DNA of 64,000 nt from Anthopleura xanthogrammica. Lineage: Eukaryota; Cnidaria; Anthozoa; Actiniaria; Actiniidae. Made by a program: the position numbers and the translations under genes. The stretch spans positions 6,544,117 to 6,608,116 of the forward strand of contig OZ025206.1 in assembly GCA_964019055.1 (NCBI GenBank), written 5' to 3'. The notes under the pieces were generated by a model, which searched no databases, had not been told where the DNA came from, and worked only from the letters and a program-made list of their open reading frames with translations. This document shows positions 21,721-34,761 of this stretch, one piece after another (position 1 is the stretch's first letter; each line of letters starts with the position of its first letter).

Positions 21721-24700
21721 AACAATTTTTAATACCCCGTTTGTTTATTCTTTACAAATCTTCTTAGACTATGCAAAAACTATTCTAGTATACATTATGA
21801 TTATCTTATTTTTAAATAATTAAACGAATAATAAGATTTGATATTTAAAATATGCAAGAGATCGGAGAGATAGTCGGCAAGTTTGATAACTCTTTGCAGC
21901 GACTCCATTGCACTGAACTTTGTGCAGCGGTCCGAGGAAGGTTTCGGAAAGCAAAGCTTGCGAAAGGTCTTTTCGCTTACTCAAAATGGCATAAAATGTT
22001 AAATTTATGAATGTAGTATAATGTATTTTATGCATCTTTTATTTGGCTCATTCACTTGTACAAAAAATGCTTTAAAAGTTATGTTTGATTAAGCTAAAAA
22101 ACAGGAGAAGAAACACGGTCACCATCATACAGCAATGCAACACAATTTGGAGAGGGGAATTTAAGGGTAAGTCTTTCAAAATATTCCAGAATTATCATCA
22201 TAGTCTCAAAAATATCAACGGACACAAAGCATCAAACATGTTTTTAGTTTTCTTTGGTATTAGTAACAGTTTGTACTGTGTTTTAAGAATAACACTTCCA
22301 TAGCTGTGTAATCATTATAAGGACTTAGTTATTTTGGCGGTACTCAGATGATGCCAAAATGTGATTTATAGTTTAGTAGAATTCCACTTATCTTAGGGCA
22401 AGTCTCCAGGCAGCAAATTAAATCTACAAACGACATATAAACTAAAGATATTGCTCAATTCCTGGAAAATATATAGCGTAACATTCTAGCTATTTGTTAA
22501 TGCATGACAGTGTGCAGCGTGAACTCCATTCCTTTTACAAGAAGAGGCCATTTTTGTAAAGTGTTCTATTTTGCATCAGATCATGAGTTATTATTCTACT
22601 GCATGTAATCTCTTTCCCTATATCTTTCTTATCTAATACTTTAATACTAATTCATGATTTCTGTTTTACTTTACTTTCAAAATTGAGGCAGTTTATTGCT
22701 CTCTCATTGAACTTAAACTCAGAACCCTTTATTAGCATCAAGCAGATCAAGAGCTCCAGCGATGTCGGCAGGACCAAGCGTACAAGATCGGGAAAAAATC
22801 GAAAATGTTTTTATCAACATTTTCTTACTATTCCTTCCATTCAATCATTCCCCTCTTTTCATTACTATAAATCTAGCAATCCTTGTTTTATTTTGATTAA
22901 GATAAAGTCACATTTTAAAATTTAAAAGTCAAATAGTTTGAAAAGGCATAATGCCGTTGCTACGAACATTCTATAGATATTTGGTGAAGGCCGACCGGCC
23001 ATTACGGGCAACTTCACTATAATCGAAGAAAAACTTAAATCTGACTAAAAACTGCGCATGCATCGCTGTGGAAAAACATCATTTCTAAAGAAGTAGTTAA
23101 AAGAAGAGAGATAATCTGTGGAAGATCTGGGAAATAAGATCTCATAGGTTTGTAACTATCCTGCAACTAGACGCTAATAACAAGCGATGCAATATGGAAA
23201 GTAACGTTTGCATATTAAATTTTGAATTAGCACTGATGAATTTTATAAAGATTCTAGACTGCTTTTAAAAGCAAAAGTCTTTCTCTGTGCACTCTTATGA
23301 GAACACGCTTTAACAAATAATACTTTTAAGATTTCTAAACACTAAACACCTCAGAGGTGTGAAGGTGTTGCATGCTAAATAGGAGAGAAACTCCACCATG
23401 GACTTCTTTTGTACATTTGTACATTTACTTTAAAGTTGAATTACAGAAATGTTTTGAGTTTTACATCTGAATCTTCTATAACATCAGAAAAATAATGTCT
23501 TGTTTTATCTGCAAAGATTTTGCTGGACAAAGAGCAAAATACTCCTGAAAAACTCAATCTTTGAACTCAATTGCTACTGGCATAGAAGAGTAGATTTTAT
23601 AAGACCTTCCTCGGTGGTACCAACCTAACGATTTTCCACATATTTAGACCATTACTTTCACAGACTTTCTTATCCTTAATGCATAATAAAAGCTCAAGTT
23701 ACTGGAAAGAGCTATATCATGGAGCAAGTCGGTTTAGTTTTTAAGAATGAAGTAGCAAATTGCCACAGAAAAGTTGCTAGAGTTTTGGTAGCAAATCATT
23801 GATTTGCAAAAACTTTGTAAAATTGATTTTGAATTGATTTTTTTTTTCAAATTTAATGTATCAATGAAGTTTGTAAATTCGAGATGTTACCACGGTTAGC
23901 AATTTTTAGGTAGTCTGATAACCTTACAAGGCAAGTCTAACGAAACTCGTTCTTATACAAATTTGAATTTGAGACTTGAGACAAAGAAATGAAAATCAAA
24001 CCTTATTGTTGTTAAAACTATTTTTAATTTAATCATGCAACTTAGCTCAGTTGTTTTACGATGAAAAAGTATATAATTATATTGCATGAAAGCAACAAAC
24101 TGTTTTTCTTCTCTTATTTCAATTCAAAATTGTAGATAAGTGTATAAGTTAATTAGAAAACCCACAAGACTGCAATCCAACAATGGGACCTTAACTTAGT
24201 TAACACGTTTTCAAGTCGAATCATTAAGAACTGAAAAATAAATCAAGAAATTTAATAATTTAGCTTTAGGATAGCTGGCATGAGAATAAGGCGATACGAA
24301 GGCCATGGAAAACAGTTGTATAAGACTAGTTTAAAAAAAAAATCTGGCTTTTAACCATAGTTTTTAAAGGTACCTTTTTCTTGGCCAGTTTTTCTATCCA
24401 TTTTAGATTCCCTTTCCTTGCTCATAGAAAGCGTCCCGGCACTGAAGAACATAAATTCCCCCATGTCATGTGAAGCTATTTCTTACTAGAAAAAAATGTC
24501 TAGATTTGAGTTCCTATGACCAATCGTTTCTCATTATTTGAGGTACTTGTTCCAAGAGCTTATCTCTTAAAAAGGAGCGCTTGGGTCGAAAATCATATTT
24601 TATGTCGAGGATGTGACAATGTCAAAACGCTGCAAGACAAATGTTCGCATGAATGAGTAAAAATGGCTCAATGTCAAGTAACCTATAAGGTTTCAGCACA

Positions 24701-27625
24701 CTAATGTTATATAGACAAACTGAGTCATCATTTTGTTTGACAAGAGCTTATGCGGTACAAGTAAAACACACTCCTCTGAACCCAAGTAGCGTAAACAGGG
24801 AGACAGTCTATCAAGAGTTTCGTCAAGACAAGGATCAGGGTAGTCAAAATAGTATGACCTAATAAAAACAATTAAAAAAATCATGTTCACATGGCTTTGG
24901 CTGACAAAAACAGTACAATTTAACTCCTTTTTGGAAGTTTAATGTCTTACCAGTTATTTTAATCATAATATGTATATCTAGTAAGGTACGAAAGCAAAGA
25001 AACTTCATCGTATCTCAAAGATGGATGACACCAAGGACGTTTTTGGACAACTGGCAAATTTACTTAACCATAGACACCTCTGCACGAGTTCCAAATTTCC
25101 TAAATCAGTTCTGATTCACGTGAAATTGAGACGAATAAATCTGGAAAAAATGATAAGAATAAGTTGGGTAAATTATAAATCATTCTTGCATAGTTGGATC
25201 GGACAGTTTGATCTCAGTGGGCAGGGCTTAAAACCCATCGCGTCATGACAAATCCTTGGATCCTTTGCCAACTGGTTCCCTAACGCAATTACTTAAAACC
25301 AAATTTCTTAGACTTTTAGAAATTTTTTACGAATTTTTGGCTAGAAAAGAAATTTTTAATAACTATTTTGCAAAATTTTGAGTGATGGATCCTGATTTGA
25401 GCAGATTTAAGGGACCGCTTCTGACAAACATTTGAGAATGCTGTCCGCTCGTTTTTGATTTATGATTTAAGCTGACCCAGGTCGGGATACCCTGCACGCA
25501 CGTATAGTTGACTGTCTGTTATTATATCCTACAAGTCGGGTCTGCTCTTTTTCAACGTTAACAGTTAAAGAAAAAGGGTCTTCCTTTCATGATCACTTAG
25601 GTTGGACATGAAAAGATTTCCAATCGTCTAAAACAAAATGTTATAGGACGAGATCGCAAAAATAGCTGTTGGTGCAATGGAATGTACGCCTTCATGTCTA
25701 CACGTCCCCCGCCTTCAAAATCTTGATCTTGATGCTAAATGCCCTGAATTTGGTAAGTGCATATTATTATATATTGTTGTTTGCAAACCAAACTAAAAAT
25801 GTCGTTATCTGCAAGTTTGTTATCACTAACAACACCAGTTGGTCATTATGGTGTCAATGCATGAGAAAGGAAATTGCAAAATAATAGAAAGAATTGAATG
25901 GGAAGTATATTCATGGGGTCCTTGATTTGTTAATCAGCTTTATACTCTTCGCACCTCATTGTAATTTGACAAGACGATGGTTTCGCCAAGAGGCACCGTA
26001 GACGCAATTCCGGGCTTTTCATGGATGAAAATCTTGTGCAATGTTCTTGGGTAACAACTGCAGACCCTTGAAATCCAACTTGAGAAGGGTTTCTGAGAGG
26101 TACTTGGCGTGCTAGTGCTTTGAAATAGTCTTTTGACATCTTGTAACATTTTGTCAGAAATCATTAAAATTCCTCTGTCCACTAGACTTCTTACGTCTTG
26201 ATACCTCTATACTACCAGAATCCTTTTCATAGTTCCTTTTCTTGGCCTAATTAACACCATTATCCTGCGACTCCCAAAGGAGTTCAAACATTTGAATAAT
26301 AAAAGAAATTCGAAGAGAATTCGGACAGAGTGGTATCATGGCGTAATAAAGGGAACGAAGAAATGCGTAGTTAGGGCAATTTAGTCGAGAATTGTACACA
26401 TCAATATTGAATGCCGTAGTGTGTGTAAGGATTAAAACTGAGTGCGCCAAATTAGAAACCAGTATTCATACTACACTTGTTCACCCACTATAAAAAGGGA
26501 TTGCCATCCGAAACAAAGGAGCGCTAGCTATTCTGTGGCTAACAACGAAATTGATTTTTTCATCCCGATGCAATGCATAATTTTGGGGTTCAGTTATACG
26601 CCTTTATATACACAGGTGACATAGAATAAAATTAAAATAGAAATCAGTCGCCAACGCGGTGAGAATGGGTTTTGTCCTTAATCGATAATATCAATTATAA
26701 TAACTTTATAGTGCATTGTGCCGCATTTTGCGGGCTAAAATAGAAAAATATATTTTACCCGGCTGGTATCGGCCAATCAGATACGAGAGAAATAATCTGT
26801 CCAGCCAATGAGAAGAGGGAAACCACTTATATGTTAGCTAGCTCGGCGACGTTTTTGCTCGCTGTCCTCGATAATGGCCTCTTTGCTGCATCTGGAACTC
26901 TGCTTACAAAATCAAGCAAAAATAACAGAATTCTAATCCAAAATTCTTGTTTCTATGGCCAGAATTTTCATCAAAAAAACAGGATCGTACTTTTAGATTT
27001 ACCAAAGCAATGGAGAGGTAAAAAAAGAAAACTAATTCAACACTAAGCTTCACTAGAATTAGAATTAGAAATTCGATTCTTTGTCCTTGTTTGTACTCTT
27101 TGGTTATCAGCTTTTTCCATAAAAGCCTGAACAAAATTTACTAATTTTTTAAGATATCTTGCATTTTACTTTACTTTTTCCAAGTTAAACAAGATTTTAG
27201 TGTTTTCGCTCGCCAAATATGATATTCTTTTCGCTCAGTTCAGTTTGTGGACGTTTTCTGCCACGAATCCACATATTTTCACATCCTAACCAAACTTAGT
27301 AATATCTCTATCTCCTCTTACTTATTTCATGTACTAAGTGGTAAGAATAGGACATGCATGACAAAATAAGAAGGCGATTTTTCCTTCAAAAGCGAACACA
27401 AGGGATTCAGACAAACTCATTTTGTAAACTCGAGTAGATAGATTAAGCTTAAATAAACACCGACGTGAAGCCAGAATTTTTGTAAAAGTTATTGCCTTTT
27501 ATTCCTTTTGTAAAAGCCCTTTAAAGTTATTATAATAGTAATACAGTTGATGTTCTTGGGTGTAAATATGTTTTTGGCACTTCTCCGCAGTGCTCATTTT
27601 AATCCTCGCTGCGCTCGGGCTAATA

Positions 27626-27925
27626 TATATTAGAAAAAACCTACTAATGGTCTATCACCAATCGAGCCCTGTGATTGGCTGAGCTACTAGGGGTCTATTA
27701 GTGATAGACCTCTAGTAGCGAAAAGCGCCGGTTTTGAAAACCAAAAAATATATATTTAAAGCAAAATCCAAAACTTTTTGCATCCTTTTATTGGACCGAT
27801 TAGTAGGTTTTTACTAAAACAATTAGACCTCTCGCCCTCATGGCCTACGAGTCAATAGCCCATGAGGCCTTCGGCCTCATGGGCTATTGACTCGTAGACC
27901 ATTTGGACTCGAGGACTAATTGTAA
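27626..27925. mobile_element. Nested inverted-repeat (foldback) element
   Basis: Three nested inverted structures. The outer pair is AAACCTACTAA (27638) with its inverse TTAGTAGGTTT (about 27800). Inside it is a hairpin with arms CTACTAATGGTCTATCAC (27641-27658) and GTGATAGACCTCTAGTAG (27701-27718). A second hairpin at 27819-27923 has ends ACAATTAG/CTAATTGT, arms based on CTACGAGTCAATAGCCCATG and only a three-base TTC loop. No coding capacity. Confidence 0.65.
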
Positions 27926-28574
27926 ATGAGCCTGAGTCGGGCCAAAAACATCCGCGAACATCAACATTTACATCCGCGAACATCAACTCTGACTATTGTT
28001 ATAATACTTTTTTTAAATCTTGAATCAGGACATTTTTCTATTTCATGTCAATTCGCAAGGAATGAGGTTCTAGGAAGGTAATGAACAAAAATACAAAAGA
28101 AGCGTATGTGATATTCTAACAGATGACGTGAATTCTGATTGGTTGAAAGCCATAACAGCCATGTCATGATTCCGTATAAACCCATGGTGTTAGAGGAAGG
28201 AGGTTGCAGCTCAAAGTATCATAACTTTTTTTGTGAATATTCTAAGATGTTCCAATTACACTTTGTGACGCCCTCCATAACCAAGGCTGCAACTCCAATC
28301 TATCCGTCAGCGGACTACCAGGTTTGTCACGTCTTTGACATCAACAGTCACGTGATAGCTAGCAATTAATGCATGAGGTCCAAAGGTCCAATACTACTGG
28401 ATTATAAAGGGCATCTTATGAGCATAGCTACAGTTGACGTTGTGACCCAATAACTACTCAAGGTGTATCGATGTTTAATAAATAATATTTATTGCATTTG
28501 ATGGATGTAAACGCTTTTCTTCGTTCTATAAAACGCATTATACTACAACCTTCTTTGTGTTGTTACTGTTTTGG

Positions 28575-28591
28575 CCCCCCCCCCCCCCCCC
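28575..28591. repeat. Poly-C tract
   Basis: A run of about 17 C on the plus strand (G-tract on minus), isolated in AT-rich DNA. Confidence 0.85.
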
Positions 28592-29559
28592 TCACGACCA
28601 TGATCCTTAGCGTTTGTTTAAACATTTGTCATTATTCATAATGAATAGGGCAATTGCAATTATTTTCCACAGACCACACCTTTGTATCTTCGTAAACGAC
28701 TGGAGATTGGACTTTGTTTTGTCACACAAGAACTGGTCAAAGCAATAGCGAAGCGCACAGATGACGTCAGTATTCAGGTTTGTCTGATTTTATAATTTAT
28801 TCTATGAATTCTTGCATTCAAAACAAAAGAAAATTACTTTTTACGAATCCCTCGAGATTCAGTTTTGGTTTGTTTGTCTGAGTTTTGGTCTGTTAATAGT
28901 ATATGCGCGCTTCGCTATTGTTTCGACAGTGACCATAGTAACATGAGCCGAGACAAATCCATATACCCATAATTTTTATTGGCCGCACTCTTTGGAGTAA
29001 ACGAGGGGAGAGTGTACTCTTGTTTGCTGCGTCTGGTTAGGTAGTAGCCATAGTAACGTGTGTAAAAACCGTAATTGTAATTCATTTTACGTCGAGCACG
29101 CAGCATGCAGGGAGTAATTGCTCAGTCTCCCCAACAACAGACTCGACACCAGATCCATTCTCGTACCCAGAGCCTTCTCAGCTTTCTAACGAAAAATCGT
29201 AGGCTCTGGGTAACCATAAAATTATATCAAATTTCATTGGCTGCTGAAAATAACGTAGCAACGAACTCTGATTGGTCAACAGGATAAACAAACATTCCAA
29301 CGGAAACCAAGCAAGCCAAATCAACTAGAACGGTTAGACATCTTCCAATCTTGAATCGTTTCCATTGGTCGAGCATATAAACTTTTGCAAATAAAAGTCG
29401 TAAGAAAGTCATTAAGAAGTTTGAGCCAGCATTTTATAGTCAGCGATCCTGAGAAAGTGCATGCGCTCTGACGACCTGGTCGCAAGATTCTGGCTTCCGG
29501 TCAGTAGGGTTTCCAAGAGCCTTCGATTTGGCTAATGAGTAGGGTCTGGGAGCTAGAAT

Positions 29560-29720
29560 GCACTAGATCAGAATTTAGGAGTTGATTTTTAAGCAGGGAG
29601 AAAAGCCCGCGAAGCACGGAAGAATTACCAACAAGAACATCGTCTCACATACGACACCAGCACGTCCGAAGGAATCAAACCCGGATCGCATTGGTGAGAG
29701 GCGGAGCATTAGCAGCGCTA
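29560..29720 (-). repeat. SINE-like fragment
   Basis: On the minus strand, GATCCGGGTTTGATTCC resembles a tRNA T-arm / Pol III B box. It is followed by GTATGTGAGACG, TTCTTGTTGG and GGGCTTTTCTCCCTGC. The same order of motifs (TGTGAG, TTTGTTGG, TTTTTCTC-GGGT) appears in the copy near 58.5 kb. No clear A box was found. Confidence 0.45.
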
Positions 29721-31189
29721 GTACCATCCATGCTTGGATTGTTCCCCGCGTGAACAATTTACATACCCATAATTGTTCAGCATGACGTCTTTCATAGATT
29801 CTAGAGCTGCTTCCTTGACAGTGACGCTCAATAGTTTGGAAATGGTATTTATAATTTCCTGTTGGTTTGAACTTGTCATAGCTTATCCACAATTCTGCCA
29901 CTTGATTAGCCAGTGAGATCTTAACTTGCACTGGCCTTGCAGCTTAACTCGGCGTTAAGCCGTGCTGGAACTTGTCTGCATGCCAGCTATCCCCTAGAGA
30001 GAGCAAATTCTTCACCCATAATTACATTAGAATCAAGTACACTGTAAGAAGTCAACTCTGGTAAAAAAAAAAACAGCGAATTTCTCAACACATAAACATT
30101 TAGTTCAAACTTTTCCTAAATTTCCAGAATATTGGGTTATTTATTTAATAGATAAGTAAAAAGCTGTCCAAAATGGTGTTAATATGGTGCTAAACGTCGG
30201 GTAGTAGATATATGAAGCATTCAAAATACATTAGTGATTAAGCTGTCAATTCATTAATCTTCTGCTAATGATTTGGATGACATTGTCTGGAAATTGTCTT
30301 AGATCGTTTTTAATTAGTTTAAAAAAATTCAGCCTCTAGAACAGAAGCAAACTGAAACAAATGAAACACTTCGGACTCTTGGCAAGTAAGCTGTCTCCAA
30401 CGATCATGCAACTGCATGAATTGTTTTTTAAATGAATGGAAAAGGTTGGTAGTTTGCAGTTATTAAATTAATTTTATGATTATTATTCAAAGTTTAATCC
30501 AATAGACACGTTGTGCTAGACGACTGACGGACTCCTTTAACAGCGTGCTAAAGATTTACACTTCCAATATAAACTTTTTAAACGAAAGTCGAAAATATTT
30601 CTTTGAATTAGCGTTAATTTACTAATACTACCAGAATCCCTTGCACATTTTATTTAGCTTAGTTCATTAGCAGTAATTGTCATTCTATTTCGATGAGGAA
30701 TGTGGATGACATATTTGAATAAGAAAGAAAATTTACAAAGTGTTTTGGTAGTAATAAGATGAAAACTTATATCGCCATTATGGGTTTCATGCTCACTCAC
30801 TGCCTTTTAGTAGAAACTTATGCCCAGTGCCCTCTTATTTATAGTTATGTTCACCCTAGCAAAGCAACCATTGTTGTAACCATCTCAGTTTTCATTTTTA
30901 CTAAATTGAATAACTTTCGTGCCAGAATACGTGGGGTTTCCATTTATTGATAGATGGGTAGTGTTTTTAATTAGTTTGCACTCTGTGTAAGCTAGGAAAT
31001 CATAGACACGATAATAAAATGTTAAGAGAATAACGTTGTAAAACGTGCTATAAAATAAAATAAACTAGAGTAAAATGACTAGATATTAGACTTATATATA
31101 GGAGAACCTACTTCCATTGTTTTCTTTTGTGTCTATTTGACTATTTAACTTTATTAACAAGCAATTTTTATTTCACGGGTTTAGTGATT

Positions 31190-31396
31190 TCACTCTAATA
31201 GATAAGAAAATGAATAACTCTTATCAACCGAGTGCGAGGTCTGTACCGTAAGTTATGGACCGAGTTTTTTCCATTGCCTTATGGCCCAAGCGTGCAGCGA
31301 GCGGGCCATAAAAAAGTGGTGGAAAACGAGGATCTATAACTTACGGTACGGACCAAGCAAACGAGGTTTATTAGATACTTATTATATGGCAAGGCA
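31190..31396. mobile_element. Foldback element with GTACCGTAAGTTAT arms
   Basis: Inner arms GTACCGTAAGTTAT (about 31234-31248) and ATAACTTACGGTAC (about 31337-31350) are exact inverses. Imperfect outer arms (CTTATCAACCGAGTGCGAG against an inverted CGAGGTTTATTAGATAC) extend the pairing. The terminal TTATTATATGGCAAGG recurs at about 31995-32011, just before ACGTACGGTATT, indicating a second, truncated piece of the same family. Confidence 0.6.
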
Positions 31397-32065
31397 TTGA
31401 CATAAAAAAGGGGCAGAGAAAAAAAAAAAAACCGAAAATTGATATACGCATGTCAAACGAGAACTCCATTGGAAGGGCTTCCTGTACGTGCCATAAGTCA
31501 TACATGTTTGAGTCGCTAAGGAAGAGAGTTTTTTTGCGTTTTTTGAACGATTTTAACTATAGTTTAAAGTTTTCTGAAATACTTTTACCGAAAGTGAAGC
31601 TTTCTTTTGCAAAGAAATGCAAATGCAAAACAAAAACGGCAACAAAACAAGACCAAGTTGAACTCATCATGAACTTTTATGGACAGTTTATTATTCACAA
31701 GCAAAGTAAAAAATAGTACTGCATTTCGTCTCTTTTCTTGTCATTTCTTGACTCAAAACTCTACAAGAATGAGAAGACAAGCTTTTGAAAAATTACAACT
31801 CACTGAACTTGGATGGTTTTCTTTTTAACGTTTTGACTGATTTCTACTTGAAGCAAGCTGGCTATACACGCAGCGAATGTTCAAAAACAAACACTTTCAA
31901 CTTGGTGAAAACGTAAGCTTTAGTTACTGAGTTACTGCCAACCCTCCTGTCCACAAATGCATTTAAATTCAAGTGAGAATGAAATATTGTGAATTATTAT
32001 ATGGCAAGGTAATTTGAAGCGCTATGATTGGTCAATTTGCGGTCCATAACGTACGGTATTTAGTA

Positions 32066-32200
32066 TAGAACCCTTGCACATGACGTCAGAGCAGCTCAAT
32101 TTGGAGCACAAAACAAAAGAATTTTAATCTCCTGAGAATTGGACCCTATTGTTTTGCCCTCGAAATTGAGCTGCATTCCGACGTGCTGCAAGGGGTCTTT
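32066..32200. mobile_element. AGACCCCTTGC-family MITE, copy 1
   Basis: A short element with inverted ends ATAGAACCCTTGCAC and GTGCTGCAAGGGGTCT. Inner arms are GCAGCTCAATTTGGAG and an inverse containing AAATTGAGCTGC. The centre reads TTTTAATCTCCTGAGAATTGG. It has no coding capacity. Copies also occur at 34628, 45418 and 45541, and a decayed one at 11836. Confidence 0.75.
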
Positions 32201-32854
32201 TCACGAACACGCTAACACGCTAGGCCCCTAGCCTGTAACAATTTAACTTCCAAAAATACAAGTGGCAAGTCGTATTCATGTATGCCATGTAGATGCCTGA
32301 TTAATTCTGAATTATTTCTAATTTTTTTTATCATTCATTAATTCATAGATACCTGTAAAATATATCCAAGAAACCGAAGCCAAGCCACATCCATGGGATC
32401 CTTACTTTCCTACCATGTTTAGTGTTCAGTGTTGCATATAATTAGTATCAAGCTTAACTTATCCTTCGATGAGCCAAATCTATGATCTGCAAGAATGGGA
32501 TCATGCAAGAAGGATGTTACCACACGTCTCTCTTGGGCATTTGGATAATATTAGTTCTGTATTTAGCTACTACGTACGGATGTTGTTGCTACTATTTTGG
32601 CGTTGTTTTCTTTTTTCTTTTATCGGCTTCCAACCATTCAAGAGCCTACGAGAATAACTGGTGAAACATTTTTTAATGGATGAAGGAGAGTTTCCACCAG
32701 TCTCATTGTTCATTCAGTCTAAACCAAGTTGCACAAGGTTGAGCACTACCTTTTACTCAGTGATGTTTATTTTGCTTTTATTGTTTTTCAAACCGCGACG
32801 AAAAATCGTTACAGCTATTGAGGAGTGGTTAAGAGAGGAGGGGATGGTCACTGA

Positions 32855-34303
32855 TGGATAGGAGCAATACCATCCCTACTCCTCCACCCTTGGATAATGT
32901 TGTGCTTTTTATTTAACTAAATACAGTTCTTTATGTCTTCAGCCACTGATGGATAGGAGCAATACCATCCCTACTCCTCCACCCTTGGATAATGTTGTGC
33001 ATTTGATTTATTTAAAAACAGTTCTTCATGTCTTCAGCCACTGATGGATAGAAGCAATATCATCCCTACTCCTCCACCTTTGGAATGTTTGTATATTGTA
33101 TTTAACCAACAACAGTTCTTCATGTCTTCAGCCACTGATGGATAGAAGCAATATCATCCCTACTCCTCCACCTTTGGAATGTTTGTGTATTGTATTTAAC
33201 CAACAACAGTTCTTCATGTCTTCAGTCATTGATGGATGGAGCAATATCATCCCTACCCTTCCACCCTTGGAATGTTTGTATATTGTATTTAACCAACAAC
33301 AGTTCTTCATGTCTTCAGTCATTGATGGATGGAGCAATATCATCCCTACCCTTCCACCCTTGGAATGTTTGTATATTGTATTTAATCAACAACAGTTCTT
33401 CATGTCTTCAGTCATTGATGGATGGAGCAATATCATCCCTACCCCTCCACCCTTGGAATGTTTGTGTATTGTATTTAACCAACAACAGTTCTTCATGTCT
33501 TCAGCCACTGATGGATAGAAGCAATATCATCCCTACTCCTCCACCTTTGGAATGTTTGTATATTGTATTTAATCAACAACAGTTCTTCATGTCTTCAGTC
33601 ATTGATGGATGGAGCAATATCATCCCTACCCCTCCACCCTTGGAATGTTTGTGTATTGTATTTAATCAACAACAGTTCTTCATGTCTTCAGTCATTGATG
33701 GATGGAGCAATATCATCCCTACCCCTCCACCCTTGGAATGTTTGTATATTGTATTTAATCAACAACAGTTCTTCATGTCTTCAGTCATTGATGGATGGAG
33801 CAATATCATCCCTACCCCTCCACCCTTGGAATGTTTGTATATTGTATTTAATCAACAACAGTTCTTCATGTCTTCAGTCATTGATGGAGGGAGCAATATC
33901 ATCCCTACCCCTCCACCCTTGGAATGTTTGTATATTGTATTTAATCAACAACAGTTCTTCATGTCTTCAGTCATTGATGGATGGAGCAATATCATCCCTA
34001 CCCCTCCACCCTTGGAATGTTTGTGTATTGTATTTAATCAACAACAGTTCTTCATGTCTTCAGTCATTGATGGATGGAGCAATATCATCCCTACCCCTCC
34101 ACCCTTGGAATGTTTGTGTATTGTATTTAATCAACAACAGTTCTTCATGTCTTCAGTCATTGATGGATGGAGCAATATCATCCCTACCCCTCCACCCTTG
34201 GAATGTTTGTGTATTGTATTTAATCAACAACAGTTCTTCATGTCTTCAGTCATTGATGGATGGAGCAATATCATCCCTACCCTTCCACCCAAAGAAAGTT
34301 TAT
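32855..34303. repeat. 93-bp minisatellite, about 16 copies
   Basis: Tandem units each contain a variant of CATCCCTAC-CCTCCACC, GGAATGTTTGT, TATTTAA-CAACA and TTCTTCATGTCTTCAG. I count about 16 copies of the CATCCCTA segment. The period is 93 bases in the regular part; the first two or three units are more diverged and slightly longer. Because 93 is 31 codons, several frames stay open through the array (up to about 390 codons). Unit variants (C/T in ATTTAA-CAAC, TGTGT/TGTAT) are shared by blocks of neighbours, as expected from unequal exchange. I treat it as noncoding. Confidence 0.93.
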
Positions 34304-34627
34304 GTGTTTGGATTGTAACCCTTGGAGAAATCAAGTTCTATGCCTACTTCAGAAAATAGTATCGCTATCTCATCATCTCGTGAAAATTTAATGCGATAGG
34401 AGAGACTATGATATCCGTTAATACAAAGATTGTTTGGTCTAGCTAGCACCATCGTGGCATTTTGGAATGGAATCTACATTATCCGAATTCACTCGAGTGA
34501 CCACGAAACAATGGTTCCCAGTCGAGGTTCAACTTGATTAAATACAGTAAATCTATGAACACATAAAGTCCAGCCTCGACTTGGAGCCATTGTTTCGTGG
34601 TCCCTGAAGCGAATTTGGGAAAGATCT

Positions 34628-34761
34628 ATAGACCCCTTGCAGCACGTCGGAATGCAGCTCAATTTGAAGGACAAAACAATAGGTTCCAATTCTCAGGAGA
34701 TTGAAATTCTTTTATTTTTTTCTCCAAATTGAGCTGCTTTGACGTCACGTGAAAGGGGTAG
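34628..34761. mobile_element. AGACCCCTTGC-family MITE, copy 2
   Basis: Left end ATAGACCCCTTGCAGCACGT, right end CACGTGAAAGGGGTAG. The inner core GCAGCTCAATTTGAAGGACA has its inverse TCCAAATTGAGCTGC. The central TCTCAGGAGATTGAAATT is in the opposite orientation to copy 1. Confidence 0.75.

Noticed and set aside
32380..32400. Minus-strand codons for Ile-Pro-Trp-Met, a possible hexapeptide exon
   Set aside because: No upstream ATG in that frame without a stop, no good donor at the usual distance, and no minus-strand homeobox nearby; a chance match.
33096..34359. Frames of 140, 251 and 389 codons over 33.1-34.4 kb
   Set aside because: Produced by the 93-bp minisatellite, open in more than one frame, with no initiation or splice context suggesting a gene.
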